Shown here: piece by piece, positions 24,332 through 32,474 of the stretch
How positions within the stretch are numbered: position 1 is the first letter of the stretch
How the letters are laid out: each line of letters starts with the position of its first letter
From: Tsukamurella spumae
GTDB taxonomy: Bacteria; Actinomycetota; Actinomycetes; Mycobacteriales; Mycobacteriaceae
Direction: 5' to 3'
NCBI RefSeq assembly: GCF_012396015.1
Contig: NZ_JAAXOQ010000012.1
Coordinates: forward strand, 62,001-126,000
Length of the DNA: 64,000 nt
Program-made: the position numbers and the translations under genes
The notes under the pieces: model-generated
Told to the model about the DNA's origin: nothing
Databases searched by the model: none
Seen by the model: the letters and a program-made list of their open reading frames with translations, nothing else

Positions 24332-24362
24332 AGCCCCAGTCCAAACGACTGGGGCTCTTCAA
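24332..24362 (+). terminator. Intrinsic terminator of the early operon
   Basis: A perfect 10-bp stem AGCCCCAGTC/GACTGGGGCT with a 5-base loop, followed by CTTCAATTTCTT. It lies 12 bases after the DUF3846 stop codon. Confidence 0.85.
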
Positions 24363-24390
24363 TTTCTTGTACCGCTGGTCAGCCAACCGA

Positions 24391-24419
24391 TAGACCCGAC
24401 ACGGCCCCTGTGCTACTTT
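24391..24419 (+). promoter_or_regulatory. Leaderless promoter of lipoprotein 3
   Basis: TAGACC and TACTTT with a 17-base spacer; six bases separate the -10 box from the ATG at 24,426. It is nearly identical to the promoter at 7,016-7,044. Confidence 0.6.
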
Positions 24420-24425
24420 CCGCCC

Positions 24426-24941
24426 ATGAGAACGCCGTACGCAATCGCCGCGTCCCTCCTCGCCACAGCTCTCCTCGTCTCGGGCTGCTCAAGGAGCACC
24501 GATGACGGTGGCGCACCCGCCACGAAGGCGAAGGCGGGCAAGGAGGTGCTGTTCGGGGCGAGCTGCAAGGAGGCGGCGCACGATTCCTTAGAGGTCCGAG
24601 TTCCACGAGATTCCCAAGATCCGCGATCAATCTTTGCGCTTAGTCAGAAGCAGCCGGAAAAGTTCGGATTCAAAGAACCTACCGCACTGGAACTAGGCCC
24701 CTCTGGTGGGACTATTACGGAGATCCCAGAGGATAAGATCGATATTTTGCAGACTAGCTGGGAGAAGCTCTTCGAGAAGGCAGACCCCGAGAAGATGAAG
24801 ACTTCAATCTACCGTGATTGGGTCGTTGGCTTCTACGGCGATCCAGACACGAAGCCTGACGGCCGGTTGGCCGAGGGGACGTACTTGTGCGCGTTTCAGA
24901 ACTCGCCAGACGGAAACGGACCAGGCGCAAACGGGTCGTAG
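24426..24941 (+). CDS. Small lipoprotein, paralog 3 of 3
   Basis: A 171-residue lipoprotein with the family signal peptide and lipobox LVSGC. The linker and GKEVLFGASCKEAAHD are shared with paralog 2, while LGPSGGTITEIPEDKIDILQ is shared with paralog 1; residues 53-80 are its own, and the last 20 also differ. It stands alone on the plus strand between two hairpins, so it is an independent unit expressed without the early operon. Confidence 0.75.
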   Translation: MRTPYAIAASLLATALLVSGCSRSTDDGGAPATKAKAGKEVLFGASCKEAAHDSLEVRVPRDSQDPRSIFALSQKQPEKFGFKEPTALELGPSGGTITEIPEDKIDILQTSWEKLFEKADPEKMKTSIYRDWVVGFYGDPDTKPDGRLAEGTYLCAFQNSPDGNGPGANGS

Positions 24942-24981
24942 GGAATCCGGATTGAATCGACGCAGCGCAGTAACGTGAAAA

Positions 24982-25025
24982 CCCCTCCTGCCTCCGAGCG
25001 TGGCAGCTCAAGAAGACAGGAGGGG
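24982..25025. terminator. Bidirectional hairpin between convergent genes
   Basis: CCCCTCCTG and CAGGAGGGG form a 9-bp stem around a 26-base loop between the ends of lipoprotein 3 and the convergent gene at 25,043. AAAA precedes the stem, which gives a T-tract on the minus strand. Confidence 0.6.
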
Positions 25026-25042
25026 CGCTTGTTGGGTTGGGA

Positions 25043-25351
25043 TCACTCGCCAGGGCGGTAGCCCTTGCGACGGCCTCGGGTGCCGTCAGCTCGCTTCAGG
25101 ATGTCGACTGAGACCACCTTGGCGAGTTCGGTTTTCGTCGCGAATACCGTACGGGAATCCCCGTTCGCTGCTCGAAACTCCAACTCCACCAGGCCAGACA
25201 CGGTCTTGATCGACTTCGCCTCGACCTCGGACACGTCGATCTGCTTCGGTTCGTCGAGGTCATCGTGGTTCTTCACGACGATGTTGACGTACGTACCTTC
25301 GTCCAGCTCTTCGCCGGACACATCGCTTACGCGACGATTAACGAGGGCCAT
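25043..25351 (-). CDS. Uncharacterised protein, 102 residues
   Basis: A beta-rich protein starting MALVNRRVSDVSG with a basic C-terminal tail (RADGTRGRRKGYRPGE), perhaps for nucleic-acid binding. GGTGAG stands four bases before this ATG; an in-frame GTG three codons earlier (25,360) is an alternative. It follows the transfer operon on the same strand after a gap of about 100 bases. Confidence 0.6.
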   Translation of the reverse strand: MALVNRRVSDVSGEELDEGTYVNIVVKNHDDLDEPKQIDVSEVEAKSIKTVSGLVELEFRAANGDSRTVFATKTELAKVVSVDILKRADGTRGRRKGYRPGE

Positions 25352-25452
25352 TGCGCTCACCTACTCCAATCTAGTTGCGACAGAACACATTTGTGTTCCA
25401 TGCACTTAGTTATGCATAAACGGACTCGCATGTAAACGCCTATAATGCCTGG

Positions 25453-25701
25453 TCAGAGGCGGATTGATCGGACAGTGTCCAACGCGTTGTCGAGTTCACT
25501 ACGGAGAAGGTGTTCAAGTTCGTCCGCAGTCGATCGCAGTGCGACGATATCGTCGTACGTCGCGTTACCTTGACGGAGCCGCTCGGCAGCATGTCGAATC
25601 TCGCGCGCTTCGGTGGCGATGCTCTCGGCCCGGATCTCTACGTTCGTCGCCTCAGTGCAAACCTGATCGGCAAACCGATGGAGTTGCTCGACTTCATTCA
25701 T
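25453..25701 (-). CDS. Helical accessory protein of the transfer operon
   Basis: An 82-residue protein from MNEVEQLHRFADQV, almost entirely helical with heptad-like spacing, probably a coiled coil. GAGGGA lies inside the end of the transfer ATPase gene just before the start, so it is coupled to that gene. Function unknown. Confidence 0.6.
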   Translation of the reverse strand: MNEVEQLHRFADQVCTEATNVEIRAESIATEAREIRHAAERLRQGNATYDDIVALRSTADELEHLLRSELDNALDTVRSIRL

Positions 25702-25705
25702 CCTG

Positions 25706-28000
25706 TCATCCCTCGCTATCGAAAGGCTCGATTGGCTCATCCCCGCCGAGCGCACCGTCTCTGTCCTGCTGTTCCGTCACTCCGCGAGTAGCGCGCACCT
25801 CTTGGTCGACCTGGGCCTTGCTCTTCGCGTACCGGGCGTTGGAGTGCCAGACCGCCCGCTCCCCCAGTCCGTACCCATCCGCTTCGGGGATGGTCTTCAA
25901 GCTGAGCACTGGGCTCTGCCCCTGCTCGGTCATAACCCGGCCGACAGCGTTGAACTGCTCAAGGTTCTGCAGCAGCTCCTTGTTGACGTTGCGGTCTCCG
26001 AACTGATTCGCAAGCACTCCTGCGGCCTCCGGACCACAGGTGAAGGTGAGCTGAGTGCGAGCGTTCGTGCCGATTGCGTATCGAAGGTCTCTGCTCAATC
26101 GCTCCGGATACTGTGTCGCGAGCACCAGGCCGAGGTTGCGTTTTCGTGCAGTTGCGAGTGCATCGATCACTAGGCCATCGATCTTGGTGAACATGTGACA
26201 CTCATCGATCAGCATGAAGTTTGCGAGCGCAGGGCGGATCGTCTTCGCTGAATCCCAGAAGATGCCGACGAGCATCGATCCGACAACCGAGGCGACCGTC
26301 TCGGGGACTCCCTTCAAGTTGACCAAGACAATCTTGTTCTGCTCCAGAGCATCTCGCGGGTTGAAAGCTGATGTCGGCTGGTTGAGCATGTAGCGACTCT
26401 GCACTGGTAGCAGCAGCTCGTACAGACGGCGGTAGACCGGTTCGAACTCCCTGAGGCGACCTTCTCTGTTACGACCGCCCATATCCGATCGCCATTTCTT
26501 CATGAAGGATCGAACCTCTACGTCCGTGATCGAATCATCGATGTGCCTCGCCCACACCACGTCATCGCGCCGCGTTGGGTTCAGGTAGGTCGGGAGATCT
26601 GCGATGGTGCTGCCAGGCACTGAACCGATCGCTCTAAGCGCGTGCCCGAGTAGGACGCGAGTGTTGATCGACTGGTTCTCGTAGATGCTCTCGAAGATCG
26701 TGACAAGACGGCTCGCGACGTGTTCAGGGCTTTCCAAGTCGAGGTAGTTCAGGCCTACAAAGTTTGTGTCGTCGGCATAGTCGAGGACGATCACGTCCTG
26801 CAGTCGGTGCGGTGGCACGTGGGCGAGCACCCGCGTGATCAAGTCGCCATCTGCTTCGAGCACGAGGAGACCGTGGCCTCCGGCTATAAGTTGCTCAGCC
26901 ATCCCAACAGCGACAGTCGTCTTTCCTGTTCCGTTCGAGCCGAACAGAGCCGCGTGCATGATCATTGCGCCCGGCGTCAGCGCGACCTTCCGCTCACTGC
27001 CGGGCAGTGTCGACCGACCAATCACGATGCCATCACGAGGAACGACCTCTGGGACCGGGAAGTGCCGCGTATACCGCCGTGCCAAGCCAGCGACGTAGCC
27101 CTTGCCGAGCGGCCAGGCGAGGGCAGCGGTTAGCTCGGTGGCCGTCATCTGCATCCGCATCTGGTTTGGTGTCGATGCCAGCGCGAGCTGCTCCCCCGCC
27201 GAACCTGCTCGTTGCCACTTCGCCTTGATCGACGTATGAGGGCCGCTCTCTGCCCGCAGTGCGCGAAGAACGAAGCCGACCCGCGCCTCTGCAGCCTGGG
27301 CGCCGCCGAGACTGCTCGCCGCGATTCGGCCGGCGACGAGGTAGTTCTGTTCGTTCAGCTTGGAACGACGAGTTGAGACCTCATCCGACGTTGCGAAGTT
27401 CAGGCCGAGCAACGAGTCGACGAGATTGAACTTGGTGCTTGTCGCGCCCGGTTGAGGCAGCTTGTTTCGACTTGTGGGCGTGATGACCCACTGCAGGACA
27501 ATCGTTTCGCCATCACGGGTGCCCTGCATTGATGAGAGGATGCGACTCGACAGATCGGCCGTGTCCGCAATCTGGAGCATCCTGTCGGGAGCCGACATTG
27601 CGAGATCCACGAGTGCCGTTGGTTGCCAGTCCGTGTCACTGACCTCGATCGGCTGGTAGTCGAGCCCTGGCACCGCCGAGACGAGTTGAGCGATCACATA
27701 GGCGGAATCAGGACTTGGAATCCGGAGCCTATGCCGGATCACACCGTCTTCTGCGACGACCTCGAATACTGTTGTCGGCACTGCAGTTTGGAGCATGCCT
27801 CGTGGCGCGACACCTCCGAGCGCGTAGATGAAGCTGACTACCTGCTCAGGGGCTACGTCGGTCGGGAAGGTGACTCCATACGTCACTCGCTGCCGGTCGA
27901 GTGCTTCCTGCTTTCGCCCCAATGCCCTCACCACCTCTCTGCCGATGAAAGACGTTGCCAATAGAGAAGCGGCGAGGGTGAGGATGAAGAGGTAGACCAT
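25706..28000 (-). CDS. VirD4/HerA-like DNA transfer ATPase
   Basis: A 764-residue P-loop motor. One N-terminal membrane helix (residues 4-20) is followed by a long accessory region. The ATPase core has a Walker A at about 354-362 (GSNGTGKTT), a Walker B near residue 595 (NFMLIDECHMF), and the LVLATQYPERLSRDLR sensor stretch of TraG/VirD4 coupling proteins and HerA-type ATPases. In conjugative elements such proteins move DNA to the secretion channel. It has small membrane-protein genes upstream and an accessory gene downstream. No relaxase or VirB-like channel gene is visible in this element, so a different DNA-pumping role remains open. Confidence 0.78.
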   Translation of the reverse strand: MVYLFILTLAASLLATSFIGREVVRALGRKQEALDRQRVTYGVTFPTDVAPEQVVSFIYALGGVAPRGMLQTAVPTTVFEVVAEDGVIRHRLRIPSPDSAYVIAQLVSAVPGLDYQPIEVSDTDWQPTALVDLAMSAPDRMLQIADTADLSSRILSSMQGTRDGETIVLQWVITPTSRNKLPQPGATSTKFNLVDSLLGLNFATSDEVSTRRSKLNEQNYLVAGRIAASSLGGAQAAEARVGFVLRALRAESGPHTSIKAKWQRAGSAGEQLALASTPNQMRMQMTATELTAALAWPLGKGYVAGLARRYTRHFPVPEVVPRDGIVIGRSTLPGSERKVALTPGAMIMHAALFGSNGTGKTTVAVGMAEQLIAGGHGLLVLEADGDLITRVLAHVPPHRLQDVIVLDYADDTNFVGLNYLDLESPEHVASRLVTIFESIYENQSINTRVLLGHALRAIGSVPGSTIADLPTYLNPTRRDDVVWARHIDDSITDVEVRSFMKKWRSDMGGRNREGRLREFEPVYRRLYELLLPVQSRYMLNQPTSAFNPRDALEQNKIVLVNLKGVPETVASVVGSMLVGIFWDSAKTIRPALANFMLIDECHMFTKIDGLVIDALATARKRNLGLVLATQYPERLSRDLRYAIGTNARTQLTFTCGPEAAGVLANQFGDRNVNKELLQNLEQFNAVGRVMTEQGQSPVLSLKTIPEADGYGLGERAVWHSNARYAKSKAQVDQEVRATRGVTEQQDRDGALGGDEPIEPFDSEG

Positions 28001-28049
28001 CTACCCCTCATCTTCTCACCTTCGCCGCCTTACGGAAAGCGCGCACCTC

Positions 28050-28229
28050 CTACCCCTTGTACCGAGAGTTCCACTGCCGGAACATGATCACGACCAGCAC
28101 GATCACCACAAGGCCGATCACGATGGCGAGCAGGTACTGACTGATCATCGCGATCAACGCTTGGACGAACAAGCTGACCCCGAACAGCAGAAGTGCGCCG
28201 ACGATCAGCTTGTCCAGTAGGCGGTTCAT
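28050..28229 (-). CDS. Small two-helix membrane protein, 59 residues
   Basis: The protein starts MNRLLDKLIVGALLL and contains two hydrophobic helices (residues 7-26 and 31-50) before a basic end (FRQWNSRYKG). It follows the upstream gene after three bases. Probably an accessory of the ATPase; family unknown. Confidence 0.7.
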   Translation of the reverse strand: MNRLLDKLIVGALLLFGVSLFVQALIAMISQYLLAIVIGLVVIVLVVIMFRQWNSRYKG

Positions 28230-28232
28230 TCC

Positions 28233-28451
28233 CTAATCGTCCCGTTCGTCCCAAATCTCGCCGAGCAGATCCACATCCCGCTTATAGCGCATCACTTGCA
28301 GCTTGAGCTTGCGCTTGCGCTGCCTCCGGTCACGCTCCTGCAGTAGCGGCAGCACGAACTTGTTACCAATCCATACCGCAGCCACGATGAACGCGATGAC
28401 CCCAGCCAAGTAGACCCACCCGAGCAGGTTCACAATCTCGTCGTTGCTCAT
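28233..28451 (-). CDS. Small membrane protein, 72 residues
   Basis: One membrane helix (residues 9-30) followed by a strongly basic cytoplasmic helix (LLQERDRRQRKRKLKLQVMR) and an acidic end. It overlaps the previous gene by four bases (ATGA). Unknown family. Confidence 0.65.
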   Translation of the reverse strand: MSNDEIVNLLGWVYLAGVIAFIVAAVWIGNKFVLPLLQERDRRQRKRKLKLQVMRYKRDVDLLGEIWDERDD

Positions 28452-28690
28452 TTCCGACTCCTCATCCTTCCGTTCTGGACCTCTACGGCGAACTGCAGCT
28501 CCGAGAGCGCGTGCCTGCTTGCCTGATCACTGAGAACCTCAGCGGCCTCTGCCATCGTCAAGGCATCCGGATCAAGCGGTAGTCGTTGAGCCTCTACCGA
28601 GTCCGCCTCCGGTGAGGAGGCGATCCCCGCCGCAACCAGGATGGCTATCGCCACCATCCCGATCACGGCGACGACCCACTCAGCGCTCAT
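28448..28690 (-). CDS. Small membrane-anchored protein, 80 residues
   Basis: An N-terminal membrane helix (residues 5-23) is followed by an acidic linker and a helical segment (MAEAAEVLSDQASRHALSELQF). It overlaps both neighbours by four bases. Unknown family. Confidence 0.65.
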   Translation of the reverse strand: MSAEWVVAVIGMVAIAILVAAGIASSPEADSVEAQRLPLDPDALTMAEAAEVLSDQASRHALSELQFAVEVQNGRMRSRK

Positions 28691-29040
28691 TGATCCAGCG
28701 CCCGCTCGTACATGTTCACGATGAACTTCGCGTGCGCTTGTGCATCGATCTGGTCGACACGGTTCGCGTACTTCGCCGCCAGTTCCTGCTCTTCCTGAGT
28801 GTCAGCCATTCGATCGAGCTGATTCACGAAGTCTCTGGACTGCTTGTACATGTCGACCGTCAGTCCGTGTCCAATCGCTTGGCTTCGGACCAGGTGCTGC
28901 GCCCCCTTCATGTCGCGCATGCTCGCAACCACGTTGCGATGCTCAAGGTCACCGAGCGCGCTCGCCGTCCTCTCAGCCCGCCTGCTGACCTGCGTGTTGG
29001 CGTTGCGCCGCACCGCAGGTTGGATGTGCTTCTTACTCAA
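28687..29040 (-). CDS. Helical protein, first gene of the transfer operon
   Basis: A 117-residue, highly charged helical protein (start MSKKHIQPAVRRNAN, apparently from TTG). No known domain. Four-base overlaps tie it to the small membrane-protein genes and so to the ATPase gene. The 212 bases upstream hold divergent promoters for this operon and the 246-residue gene. Confidence 0.6.
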   Translation of the reverse strand: MSKKHIQPAVRRNANTQVSRRAERTASALGDLEHRNVVASMRDMKGAQHLVRSQAIGHGLTVDMYKQSRDFVNQLDRMADTQEEQELAAKYANRVDQIDAQAHAKFIVNMYERALDQ

Positions 29041-29252
29041 TCGCCCGCTCCCGTCTTGATGATCGCCGTCACCTCTTTGGCAACACCGTCAAACTAGCGT
29101 CATGCGGCTATTTACGTCAAGTGTGAGGGTTGACGTGAAACGAAACTGACAACCCTGATGCACGCGGGTGGGTCCACCATTGCCACGAGATTCGGAGCCT
29201 TTCACCTGCTAGAGTGACGACAGAAGAGACAGACACGACAATGGAGGGTTAG

Positions 29253-29993
29253 TTGTCATCGATCGATCCAAAGGACTGGTCGGATGCGATTCAGGCTCGC
29301 ATAGTCACGGAGCTCAAGGAGATGCGTCGGGACGGGTTGACCGTCGAGTCTCTCCGGCGATCCCCCGTGCTTATGACCGGCTGGAACTCATACGATGCCG
29401 CCAAGCGCGACCTCGAAGGATTGATCAACGATGAGGCCAGCAACCGATCACTCGCGTGGCTCGCCGCCGCGTTGGTTCCTCCACAGCAGCTTCAGTCGCT
29501 CGACCTCACGCGACGGCGTGAGCGATTCGCGAGCACTATGAACATCAGCACACGCACGCTGATTCGTCATGAGGACGAGGCGATCGACTGGCTTGCAGAG
29601 CAGATCACAAGCAGGATCCTCAAGACGAAGGCAGGAGTAGAGCTAGCCAAGAGTCTGCGGTCCGAGTTCCATGCCGACTTGATCGATCGCGCAGTAGCGA
29701 ACTTGGACCGCCAAGGACCTGCGCCGAAGAAGGGTTCGAGCGCAGAGTCACGCGCACCCCGACCCGGTGCGAGGCCAACTCCTCCGCCGACGGCAGAGCA
29801 GCGCATGTCGATCGCCGACGCGCTTGATGCTCAGGATGAGGTTAACGAGAAGATCCGCAAGGCGACCGCTGGACTTCGAGACCTGATCACCCGGATCGAC
29901 GAGTTGGTGGGCAAGCGTGATGCGCTGCTCCTTGAGACAGAGGCACTACATGACCAGGCACGACGGCTCCAGGCGCGAATCAAGTTGGGCTAG
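29253..29993 (+). CDS. Uncharacterised 246-residue protein with coiled coil
   Basis: It starts at TTG with GGAGGG four bases before. Residues 1-150 are helical (SFAST-type helices around DLTRRRERFASTMNISTRTLIRHEDEAIDWLAEQI suggest an HTH-like unit). Then comes a Pro/Ala-rich linker (residues 165-190) and a C-terminal coiled coil (residues 195-246). It is not an integrase: no tyrosine- or serine-recombinase motif is seen. The gene is divergent from the transfer operon. Confidence 0.6.
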   Translation: MSSIDPKDWSDAIQARIVTELKEMRRDGLTVESLRRSPVLMTGWNSYDAAKRDLEGLINDEASNRSLAWLAAALVPPQQLQSLDLTRRRERFASTMNISTRTLIRHEDEAIDWLAEQITSRILKTKAGVELAKSLRSEFHADLIDRAVANLDRQGPAPKKGSSAESRAPRPGARPTPPPTAEQRMSIADALDAQDEVNEKIRKATAGLRDLITRIDELVGKRDALLLETEALHDQARRLQARIKLG

Positions 29994-30037
29994 TTCGGTA
30001 TCGACTGAATGCCCTTACCGTGAGATAATTAGCATAG

Positions 30038-30154
30038 ATGAACACATCTCAAATCAAGCAAATCGTTGAAGACTCGGCCGCATCCAGCTCGGTACCTACC
30101 AAGCTCGTCAACAAGCCCGCCATCCGTCGCATAGCTCGGCTTTTGTCCCGCTGA
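30038..30154 (+). CDS. Possible 38-residue basic peptide
   Basis: A short frame MNTSQIKQIVEDSAASSS... ending RRIARLLSR, with an AT-rich promoter-like stretch (GAGATAATTAGCATAG) directly before the ATG, fitting leaderless expression. Nothing else supports it. Confidence 0.3.
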   Translation: MNTSQIKQIVEDSAASSSVPTKLVNKPAIRRIARLLSR

Positions 30155-30211
30155 ACTGCACCGATGTGGGTCGCCTAACGTCTTGCCGCCTATCAGGTAT
30201 GGTCCTGCGTC

Positions 30212-30643
30212 ATGGACTACATATCGATCGCCCTCGGCTGGATACTTGTGGCGGCAGTAGCTGGATACTTCATACGTAGAGCAGCAAAGAAGGTGGGTCA
30301 AAGGGCGGACTCCAATAGCAGCCCAATCGGGTACGCTCCCGACGGACAGCCTGTCTACCAGGTAGTTGGCTATACGCCCGACGGACAGCCGGTTACGTCA
30401 GATCGAGTCGTCGGCGGTCGTCCCTACAGCCCGCATACCAACTCGCTAGCGGTCGTTGCTCTTGTTCTCGGATTCGTGGCTGGACCCCTGGCGATCCCCG
30501 TCGGGCACATTTCTCGGGCACAGATTCGCAGGACAGGAGAGCAGGGCGGAGGTATGGCGCTCGCTGGTCTGGTGTTGGGCTATCTGTCGGTGACGGCACT
30601 CGTCGCGACTGCGGTCACGTTCGCAATCCTCTCGAACGTCTGA
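30212..30643 (+). CDS. DUF4190-like membrane protein
   Basis: A 143-residue membrane protein. It has one N-terminal helix (residues 5-22), then two near-repeats (GYAPDGQPVYQV and GYTPDGQPV) and a pair of C-terminal helices with LGFVAGPLAIPVGHISRAQIRR between them, the typical DUF4190 arrangement. TATGGT lies eight bases before the ATG, so a leaderless transcript is likely. It is the last phage-side gene, about 80 bases from the junction with comM. Confidence 0.65.
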   Translation: MDYISIALGWILVAAVAGYFIRRAAKKVGQRADSNSSPIGYAPDGQPVYQVVGYTPDGQPVTSDRVVGGRPYSPHTNSLAVVALVLGFVAGPLAIPVGHISRAQIRRTGEQGGGMALAGLVLGYLSVTALVATAVTFAILSNV

Positions 30644-31644
30644 CTTGAACACTCGTACCTGACATTCGCATCGTCGCCGCGATATCCTGCAGTCCCTACC
30701 GTGGGGTGTCTTTGATCCTTCGACTCGTCGAGGAACAGCACGCCCCGGTGCGCGAGTGAGACCGCGCCGGGCCGGGCCAGGCCGCTGCCCCCGCCGACCA
30801 ATGCGCTGACCGACGAGGTCTGGTGCGGTGCGACGAAGGGCGCGACGGTCACCAGCGGCCGGTCCGCGCGCAGGCTCCCCGCGATCGAATGGATGGCGCT
30901 CACCTCGAGGGCCTCGCGCCGACCGAGTGGGGGCAGGATCCCCGGCAAGCGGGACGCCAGCATCGTCTTCCCGATCCCGGGCGGTCCGGTCATCATGATG
31001 TGGTGCGCGCCCGCCGCGGCCACCTCGAGGGCGTACTTCGCCTCCGGCTGCCCCACGACATCGCCGAGATCCGGCACGTCGGGATCGGGCCCGTCGACGG
31101 GGAGCGGCCCCGGGGTCGCCAACGCGCCCTCGCCCGACAGCCAGGCCACGACCTCCGCCAGGTGCGCGGCGCCGAGGACCTCGATGCCGTCCACGAGCCC
31201 CGCCTCGTCGAGGTTGGCCAGTGGGACGACGGCGCGCCCGAATCCGGACTCCTTGGCCGCCAACACCGCCGGCAGCACGCCGCGCACCCCCCGCACGCGC
31301 CCGTCGAGGGCCAGCTCACCGAGCAGGACGGCCCCCTCGACGCGGTCCGACGGTGCCTTCTCCGCGGCGAGCAGGATGGCGACGGCCAGCGGCAGGTCGT
31401 AGACGGACCCCACCTTCGGCAGCGTCGCCGGCGACAACGCGACCGTGACCCGGGTATCGGGGAACTTCATCCCGATGTTCACCACGGCCGCGCGGATCCG
31501 GTCGCGGGACTCCTTGAGCACCGTGTCGGGCAGCCCCACGAGGTGCACCGCGGGGAGCCCCGCGCCGATGCAGCCCTCGATCTCGACCACGGCACCGTCG
31601 ACCCCGGTGATCGCGACGGAGTGCACCTTGCTCAGCGCCGACAT
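30580..31644 (-). pseudogene. comM: comM truncated by the prophage, hybrid ORF
   Basis: From ATG 31,644 the first 307 codons are a normal ComM/YifB (Mg-chelatase-like AAA+) N-terminus: the Lon-like domain, MMTGPPGIGKTMLASRLPGILPPL (Walker A) and LAHRGVLFLDE (Walker B). Homology ends at about 30,724. The frame then runs on through phage DNA for 47 codons to a stop at 30,580. The C-terminal 200 residues of the usual roughly 500 are missing, including the rest of the ATPase, so branch-migration activity in natural transformation should be lost. The missing part should lie at the other end of the prophage. Confidence 0.88.
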
Positions 31645-32012
31645 CACGCCACCCCCGCCCGGTACTCGAGCGTGACCGGGCCGCCCGGCGGCGTGAAGAC
31701 GGACGCCACGTCGATCCGGACCTGCGCGAAGGCCCCCTCCTTCTCGGCCAGCCACCGCGAGGTCAGGGCCCGCAGCTGGGCGACCTTGCGGGGCGTGACC
31801 GCGTCGAAGCCGGTGCCGAAGGCCGTGCCCGATCGCGTCTTCACCTCGACGATCGCGAGCAGCCCGTCCGGAGCGCGAGCGATCACGTCCAGCTCGCCGC
31901 GCAGGCCGCCGCCCGAGTACCGCCAGTTCCGATCCAGCACCGTCCACCCGCGGTCGGTCAGGAAGTCGCAGACGACGTCCTCGCCCACACGCCCCGTCTC
32001 GTTGTTCCCCAT
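31644..32012 (-). CDS. yraN: UPF0102 family protein YraN
   Basis: A 122-residue PD-(D/E)XK-like protein with GELDVIA and AIVEVKTRSG, the UPF0102 signature, and VAQLRALTSRWL after it. MGNNETGR gives the family's usual length; an upstream Met is possible. It shares one base of stop and start with comM, as in other Mycobacteriales. Confidence 0.88.
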   Translation of the reverse strand: MGNNETGRVGEDVVCDFLTDRGWTVLDRNWRYSGGGLRGELDVIARAPDGLLAIVEVKTRSGTAFGTGFDAVTPRKVAQLRALTSRWLAEKEGAFAQVRIDVASVFTPPGGPVTLEYRAGVA

Positions 32013-32125
32013 GGACCGATCCTGCCGCCGGGGCACGACTGGCTACGCCGGCGAACGCGGCGCCTGTGGAGGAAAGAAATTATGTACGCAAATGTGTGGA
32101 CGGAGCCCCGCCGCACGGGCGGGCG

Positions 32126-32431
32126 CTAGTCCGGAAGCCGCAGATCAGGCTTGTCCAGCTCCTCGATGTTGACGTCCTTGAACGTGACCACGCGGGCCTG
32201 CTTGAGGAACCGCGCCGGGCGGTACATGTCCCACACCCAGGCGTCGGTCATCCGCACCTCGAAGTAGACCTCGCCGTCCGCGTTGCGCGGGATCAGATCC
32301 ACCCCGTTGGCCAGGTAGAACCGACGCTCCGTCTCCACCACGTAGGTGAACTGACTCAGCACGTCCTTGTACTCGCGGTACATGGACAGCTCCATCGCGG
32401 TCTCGTACTTCTCGAGATCCTCTGCGCTCAC
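32126..32431 (-). CDS. DUF2469 protein
   Basis: A 101-residue actinobacterial protein conserved beside rnhB and comM (Rv2901c in M. tuberculosis). A GTG start with GGAGG five bases before gives the usual VSAEDLEKYE beginning; the AFV-type core FEVRMTDAWVWDMYRPARFL is intact. Function unknown. Confidence 0.9.
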   Translation of the reverse strand: MSAEDLEKYETAMELSMYREYKDVLSQFTYVVETERRFYLANGVDLIPRNADGEVYFEVRMTDAWVWDMYRPARFLKQARVVTFKDVNIEELDKPDLRLPD

Positions 32432-32474
32432 GTCGCCCTCCTCACCTCGGGTCACCGAACGTAACCGCTCCAGA

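Larger units (their letters stand above)
1..30723. mobile_element. Prophage-like element inserted in comM (left part missing)
   Basis: From the left edge to about 30,723 the sequence holds phage head genes, phage recombination genes and transfer-type genes, all visibly lower in GC than the block that follows. The right boundary is placed where the comM reading frame loses homology, just after the codons for FLDE. The layout is mostly minus-strand late and transfer genes, with a plus-strand early block at 18.6-24.3 kb. No integrase, tail, lysis or plasmid replication initiator gene was recognised here, so the rest of the element, including the other attachment site, should lie to the left. That it is a prophage is well supported; that it is also conjugative is an inference from the VirD4/HerA-like ATPase. 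Confidence 0.85.

Noticed and set aside
29253-29993. Integrase or recombinase near the prophage end
   Set aside because: No tyrosine-recombinase R-H-R-Y or serine-recombinase motif is seen; the protein has only HTH-like helices and a coiled coil.
1-30723. True transposing Mu-like phage
   Set aside because: The head genes are Mu-like, but no transposase A/B or Mu end is visible, and ERF plus ordinary terminase fit another replication mode. Not excluded, since the left part is missing.
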